Below, piece after piece: positions 60,182 to 64,000 of a stretch of DNA of 64,000 nt. The notes under the pieces were generated by a model. The model was not told where the DNA came from. It did not search any database and was given only the letters and a program-made list of their open reading frames with translations. This stretch comes from Halalkalicoccus sp. CGA53 (GTDB lineage: Archaea > Halobacteriota > Halobacteria > Halobacteriales > Halalkalicoccaceae): the NCBI RefSeq assembly GCF_036429475.1, contig NZ_CP144125.1:1550001-1614000 (forward strand). Direction: 5' to 3'. The number at the start of each line of letters is the position of its first letter. Within the stretch, counting starts at the first letter, position 1. Position numbers and translations under genes: made by a program.

Positions 60182-61929
60182 TGAGCAGGAACACCGAGAT
60201 CGCGGCGCTGTTCGAGGAGTTCGCAGACCTCCTCGAGGCACAGGACGTGGAGTACAAGCCCAGAAGCTACCGTCGGGCGGCCGAGAACATCCGCGACCAC
60301 CCGACGGCGATCGAGACGCTCGCCGAGGAGGGCCAGGACGCGGTCGAGGGGATCGAGGGCGTCGGCGACGCCATCTCCTCGAAGGTGCTCGAGTACCTCG
60401 AGACGGGCGCGATCGAGGAGCTAGAGGAGCTTCGCGAGGAGCTTCCGGTCCACATGGACGAACTCACGAGCGTCGAGGGCGTCGGCCCGAAGACGGTCGG
60501 CCGCCTCTACGAGGACCTCGGCGTCGTCGACCTCTCGGACCTCGAACGTGCGGCGAGCGGGGGGGAGATCCGGGAGCTCGACGGCTTCGGGCCGAAGACC
60601 GAGGAGAACATCCTCGATGGACTGGAGTTCGCCCGTCGGGCGCGCGAGCGAGAACTGCTCGGCGACGCACGGCCGCTCGCCGACGACGTCCTCGACTACC
60701 TGGAGGGGGTAGCGGCGGTCGAGCGGGTGGCGGTCGCGGGCTCGATCCGGCGGTGGCGCGAGACGAGCGGCGACGTCGACGTGCTCGCGGCGAGTGACGA
60801 TCGGCAGCGAGTCGTCGACGCGTTCGTCGACTGGGAGCGCGCCGACGACACGATAGAGGCGGGCGAGAACAAGGCGAGTATCCGCTCCTCCGACATTCGG
60901 ATCGATCTCCGCGTGGTCGCCCCGAGCGAGTTCGGCAGCGCGCTCCAGTACTTCACCGGGAGCAAGGACCACAACGTCCGGTTCAGAAACCGGGCGATCG
61001 AGCGCGACCTGAAGGTCAACGAGTACGGCGTCTTCGACGTGAGCGAGGTCGGCGATAGCGAGGACCACCAGCGGGCCGGCGAGCGGATCGCCGGCGAGAC
61101 GGAAGAGGGGATGTACGAGGCGCTCTCGCTCCCGTGGATCCCGCCGGAGCTACGCGAAGACCACGGCGAGATCGACGCCGCGGCGGCGGGCGAGCTTCCG
61201 GACCTGATCGAGGAGGGCGCGCCCCGTGGCGACCTGCACACCCACACCGACTGGTCGGACGGCACGATGGGGCTAGAGGAGTGGATCGCGAGCGCAGCGG
61301 AGTTCGGCCACGAGTACCTCGCGATCGCCGACCACGCGACCGGTCCGGGCGTCGTCGGCGGTGTTGGCCTCTCCGACGACGAGCTGATCGAGCAGGCGGA
61401 GGCGATCCGGGAGTCGTCGAGAGATGCCGGGATCGAGGTGTTCGCGGGCGTCGAGGCGAACGTCGACGCCGAGGGTGGGATCAGCATCGGCGAGGAGGTC
61501 GCGGAGGCGCTCGACCTCGTCGTCGCCTCGCCGCACAGCGCCCTCGGGATGAGCGGGGGGGAGGCGACCGACCGGCTCGTCGCGGCCGTCTCGAACCCGA
61601 TGGTCGATATTCTCGGCCACCCCTCCGGACGACTGCTCACCCGGCGGGAGGGGATGGCGTTCGACGTTCGCGCCGTCGCGGAGGCCGCGGCGGAGCACGG
61701 TACGGCGCTCGAGATCAACGCGAACCCCAACCGGCTGGACCTCTGGGGGCGGGCGGTCCAGCTCGCGATCGAGGCCGGCGCGACGGTCGTGATCGACACG
61801 GACGCACACAGTCCGGGCGAGTTCGAGTACCTCCGGTACGGTGTCCACACCGCTCGCCGGGGATGGGCCGAGCCGGAGGACGTGTTGAACACACGCGACG
61901 CCGACGGGATTCGCGAGTTCCTCGACTGA
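60178..61929 (+). CDS. polX: Family X DNA polymerase with PHP domain (PolX)
   Basis: The product is 583 aa; ATG 60178 or 60181 both fit. It begins with HhH repeats (EGVGPKTVGRLYEDLG, DGFGPKTEENILDG), then the Pol X palm with GSIRRWRETSGDVDVLAAS (Asp metal ligands) and RIDLRVVAP. The C-terminal half is a PHP phosphoesterase (GDLHTHTDWSDG, ASPHSALGMS, DTDAHSPGEF) that supplies 3' exonuclease or 3'-phosphatase activity. The architecture matches bacterial/archaeal PolX, used in base-excision or gap repair. Confidence 0.93.
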   Translation: MMSRNTEIAALFEEFADLLEAQDVEYKPRSYRRAAENIRDHPTAIETLAEEGQDAVEGIEGVGDAISSKVLEYLETGAIEELEELREELPVHMDELTSVEGVGPKTVGRLYEDLGVVDLSDLERAASGGEIRELDGFGPKTEENILDGLEFARRARERELLGDARPLADDVLDYLEGVAAVERVAVAGSIRRWRETSGDVDVLAASDDRQRVVDAFVDWERADDTIEAGENKASIRSSDIRIDLRVVAPSEFGSALQYFTGSKDHNVRFRNRAIERDLKVNEYGVFDVSEVGDSEDHQRAGERIAGETEEGMYEALSLPWIPPELREDHGEIDAAAAGELPDLIEEGAPRGDLHTHTDWSDGTMGLEEWIASAAEFGHEYLAIADHATGPGVVGGVGLSDDELIEQAEAIRESSRDAGIEVFAGVEANVDAEGGISIGEEVAEALDLVVASPHSALGMSGGEATDRLVAAVSNPMVDILGHPSGRLLTRREGMAFDVRAVAEAAAEHGTALEINANPNRLDLWGRAVQLAIEAGATVVIDTDAHSPGEFEYLRYGVHTARRGWAEPEDVLNTRDADGIREFLD

Positions 61930-61985
61930 CCCTCTCGACCGATCCGACCGATTCACGCAAGTCGATCGAGCCCGTAGGGAGGGCG

Positions 61986-62270
61986 ATGCGAGGGGAGCGA
62001 ACCGTCGAGCGGGCGGCCGACGGGTCGGTCGAGCGCGTTACCGACCTGATGACGGATCTGGCCGACGGGACCGAGACGGATCGGTACCCGGTCCCCGGCC
62101 CGGTCTCCGGGGTGACGACGCCCGAACAGTGTGTCCTCGCGACGTTCGTCGTGCTCGGGATCGGGACGATCGCCGTCATCGACGGTGCGGACTTCGCGCT
62201 CGCGGTCGGGTGTGGTCTGGCCGCGCTCGCGTTCGTCTCGGTCGCGATCGGGATGGAGCGGCGTGGCTGA
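61986..62270 (+). CDS. Small two-TM membrane protein
   Basis: The product is 94 aa from ATG 61986 (MRGERTVERAADGSVERV). A 50-residue acidic soluble part is followed by two closely spaced hydrophobic segments (LATFVVLGIGTIAVIDGADF and ALAVGCGLAALAFVSVAIGM) ending MERRG. No domain is recognised. It starts 56 bp after polX in the same direction. The stop directly abuts the stop of the convergent DUF7139-like gene. Function is unknown. Confidence 0.65.
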   Translation: MRGERTVERAADGSVERVTDLMTDLADGTETDRYPVPGPVSGVTTPEQCVLATFVVLGIGTIAVIDGADFALAVGCGLAALAFVSVAIGMERRG

Positions 62271-63032
62271 TCAGCGTCGGTTCGGCTCCCACTCGGAGCA
62301 GGCGTCCATCGTCTCCATCACCTCGTCGGTCGCCCCGCAGTACGGCCGCAGCGAGCCGTTCACCTCGGCGTAGTCGAAGTGAGCGCAGTTGCCGCAGTAG
62401 CGGTCGACCGGGGGGCGCTTCGGCGCGGTCATCACGACGGCGTCGCCGCCGTCGCTGACGGGTCGGTCGGGTCCCGTCTCTGGAGAGCCGAGGACGCCGA
62501 CGCTTCCGAGTCCCGTCCTCGTCGGGACCTCGACGATACGCGTCTCCCCTCGTTTGAGTACGTTGAGGCTGACGGTCCCTCCCGGAGCGTTCCTGACCTT
62601 GAACGTCGCGACGCCGGCGAAGAGACAGCCGAGCGTGATCGCGACGCCCAGCGCGTAGACGGCGGTGACGGCGAGCGTGTAGTCGTTCCCGTAGCCCCAC
62701 CAGTCGGCGGGGTAGGCGAGGCGGAAGAGGCCGACGCCGACGAGCGCGAGCGCCGCGCCGACGGCGGCCGCGATCCGGAGGCGGTCGCTCGCGGGGAGGA
62801 CGACCGCGATGCCGACGACGACCGCGGGAACGCCGAGGCCGGCGAGCGTGCCGGCGAACCGGCGGGCGGCGAACGTATCCAGCCCGAAGAAAGTGGCGAG
62901 GCCGGTCGTCGCGAAGAGCAGTCCGAACACCGAGGCGAGGGTCCCCAGGACGAACAGCGAGAGCCCGGCGACGAGTCGGCGAGACCCGACGTCTCCGACG
63001 GGGCCGTTGTAAACGTCGTCGAGGCCGGTCAT
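62271..63032 (-). CDS. Membrane protein with C-terminal CxxC module (DUF7139-like)
   Basis: The product is 253 aa from ATG 63032 (MTGLDDVYNGPVGDVGSRRL). There are four to five spans in the first 150 residues, then a beta-rich region (TVSLNVLKRGETRIVEVPT) and a C-terminal cysteine module CGNCAHFDY ... RPYCGATDEVMETMDACSEW, likely a metal or disulfide site. It is a widespread haloarchaeal family of unknown function. The frame extends upstream to 63233 but MTGLDDVYNG is the conserved start. It is divergent from the acetyl-CoA synthetase gene. Confidence 0.78.
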   Translation of the reverse strand: MTGLDDVYNGPVGDVGSRRLVAGLSLFVLGTLASVFGLLFATTGLATFFGLDTFAARRFAGTLAGLGVPAVVVGIAVVLPASDRLRIAAAVGAALALVGVGLFRLAYPADWWGYGNDYTLAVTAVYALGVAITLGCLFAGVATFKVRNAPGGTVSLNVLKRGETRIVEVPTRTGLGSVGVLGSPETGPDRPVSDGGDAVVMTAPKRPPVDRYCGNCAHFDYAEVNGSLRPYCGATDEVMETMDACSEWEPNRR

Positions 63033-63066
63033 AGCCGGCGTATGCCCTCCTCGTATAAAACGGTGT

Positions 63067-63084
63067 GTCAGATCGGTGTCTGAC
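63067..63084. promoter_or_regulatory. Inverted repeat in the divergent promoter region of acs
   Basis: GTCAGA-TCGGTG-TCTGAC is a perfect 6-base dyad with a 6-base spacer. It lies between a TATA-like TATAAAA at 63054-63060 that could serve either strand and a GATGATAAACAAC near 63095 upstream of the acetyl-CoA synthetase start. Its spacing suits a repressor operator, but no regulator gene is adjacent to test the idea. Confidence 0.4.
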
Positions 63085-63135
63085 GCGGCCCCCGATGATA
63101 AACAACCATGTACGAGCGCGGAGAGAGCTACATCC

Positions 63136-64000
63136 ATGGAATCGCTCGAAGACGTCACGCGTATCGTCCACGAACCGGACGCGGAGTTTGTCGCGTCGAC
63201 GAACGTCGCGGCGTTCATGGAGGAGTACGACATCTCCGACTACGACGAACTCATCGAGCGGACCTGCGGGGAGGTCGAGGGGGTAGACGCCTCGGGGATC
63301 GACTGGTTCTGGGACGAGATGGTCTCCTATCTCGATGTGGAGTTCTACGAGCAATACGACACGGTCCGCGACGACACCGACGGTCCGCAGTTCACCGACT
63401 GGTATCCAGGAGGGGAGATCAACCTCGCGCACAACCTCTGTGACAGACACGCCGCGCTCGACTCCGGAACCAGAAACAAAGTAGCGCTCATCTGGGAGGG
63501 CGAACCCGGTGAGGTCCGGGAGGTGACCTACCACGAACTACACCGCGAGGCGAACCAGGTGGCGAACGCGCTCGACGACCGCGGGGTCGAGACCGGCGAC
63601 ACCGTCGCGCTCTACATGCCGATGGTGCCCGAGGTCGTCTCGATCCTCTACGGCTGTTTCAAGGCCGGCGCGATCGCGGTGCCGATCTTCTCCGGCTTCG
63701 CCGCCGACGCCGTCGCCACCCGGATCGAGGACGCCGACTCCTCGCTCCTTTTCACCGGCGACGGCTTCTACCGCCGCGGGGGCGAGATCCGGCTGAAGGC
63801 GAGCGCGGACGAAGCGATCGAGGAGGCCGCGGCCGAAGGGACCGAGATCGAGGACGTGATCGTCGTCGACCGCCTCGGCTCCCGGGCGGCAGGCGAGATC
63901 CAGTGGAGCGAGGACCGGGACGAGTGGTGGGACGATGCCGTGAAGAGCCGGGACGACGACTACGAGACGAAACGGCTCCCCTCCGACGCGGAGTCGATGC
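63136..64000 (+). CDS. acs: Acetyl-CoA synthetase-like AMP-forming ligase (3' end outside window)
   Basis: The visible 288 codons start at ATG 63136 after GGAGAG. MESLEDVTRIVHEPD, then FTDWYPGGEINLAHNLCDRHA and NKVALIWEGEPGEVREVTYHELHREANQVANAL, are the N-terminal region of acetyl-CoA synthetase / propionate-CoA ligase. The AMP-binding core TSGTTGxPK would lie beyond position 64000. It activates acetate (or propionate) with ATP. Haloarchaea carry several acs paralogues, so the acyl preference is not assured. Confidence 0.85.
   Translation, partial: MESLEDVTRIVHEPDAEFVASTNVAAFMEEYDISDYDELIERTCGEVEGVDASGIDWFWDEMVSYLDVEFYEQYDTVRDDTDGPQFTDWYPGGEINLAHNLCDRHAALDSGTRNKVALIWEGEPGEVREVTYHELHREANQVANALDDRGVETGDTVALYMPMVPEVVSILYGCFKAGAIAVPIFSGFAADAVATRIEDADSSLLFTGDGFYRRGGEIRLKASADEAIEEAAAEGTEIEDVIVVDRLGSRAAGEIQWSEDRDEWWDDAVKSRDDDYETKRLPSDAESM

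Noticed and set aside
1-64000. CRISPR arrays, rRNA genes, integrases, transposases or a full prophage
   Set aside because: I saw no regularly spaced repeats of 25-40 bases, no rRNA sequence and no transposase or integrase motifs. The only mobile-type remnant noticed is the PIN fragment.

Overview
The window is chromosomal DNA from a haloarchaeon (class Halobacteria). The supporting signs are very high GC with G/C at nearly every third codon position, strongly acidic proteins, TATA-type promoters, and marker sets found in that class: two FtsZ paralogues, one beside cdrS and ncsA and one beside secE-spt5; a late archaeal cobalamin cluster with CobY and CbiZ; DTD2; and RHH or zinc-ribbon regulators. 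The genus cannot be fixed from sequence alone. No rRNA, CRISPR array, transposase or intact prophage was found. One tRNA (Tyr) is present.

Layout. 1-5 kb: an enolase-superfamily gene cut by the window edge, a patatin-like lipase, an SDR, a PspA/IM30 protein, and an esterase-dioxygenase pair resembling bacterial MhqD/MhqE. 5.1-6.5 kb: a CoA-disulfide-reductase-like flavoprotein. 6.5-11.8 kb: a tightly overlapped minus-strand cobalamin operon (HAD hydrolase, cbiB, cobS, cobY, cobD, cbiZ, cobA) for nucleotide-loop assembly, corrinoid adenosylation and cobinamide salvage. 11.9-17.3 kb: a CorC-type transporter, a creatinase-like M24 protein without a normal metal site, membrane proteins and a wHTH protein, with a gene-poor stretch at 15.6-16.4 kb. 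17.6-20.9 kb: tRNA-Tyr, cdrL, cdrS, ftsZ2 and ncsA, a cell-division and tRNA-thiolation locus with a striking set of GTAAGAC/GTCTTAC dyads before cdrS. 21-31 kb: a PH-domain protein, a decayed DUF4442 gene, MBL hydrolase, methyltransferase, endonuclease IV, a 51-aa Cys-rich protein, a coiled-coil protein with a structured leader, SppA, DUF373, a Dph6-like ligase and a sugar nucleotidyltransferase.

31-41 kb: a lower-GC islet with an EamA transporter, a haloacid-dehalogenase-type HAD, an MFS carrier, a Rieske protein, a chorismate-utilising pabB-pabA-pabC operon, an HhH protein, aroE, a CaCA exchanger with two frameshifts, and DTD2. 41.7-43.6 kb: ftsZ1-secE-spt5. 43.8-52.3 kb: MscS, a small Zn-finger protein, a site-2 protease with CBS domains, a PHP-like protein, a YdjM-like protein, PncC, an aminotransferase, an ArsA/Get3 ATPase and a methyltransferase. 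52.2-59.4 kb: glycerate kinase with an SDR, SHOCT and PAP2 proteins, endonuclease V with a rhomboid protease, and an acyl-CoA ligase. 59.5-64 kb: a VapC-type PIN remnant, DUF5788-PolX, two membrane proteins and the start of an acetyl-CoA synthetase that runs off the end.

How it fits together. This is mostly housekeeping chromosome. Gene decay is limited to a few spots (DUF4442, PIN, the exchanger, and perhaps 16.1-16.3 kb). The most interesting signals are regulatory DNA: the dyad array at the cdrS-ftsZ2 promoter, tandem direct repeats abutting the ncsA TATA box, and the hairpin-rich leader of the coiled-coil gene. Also notable are two proteins whose active-site residues depart from textbook versions: the M24 protein and PabB.
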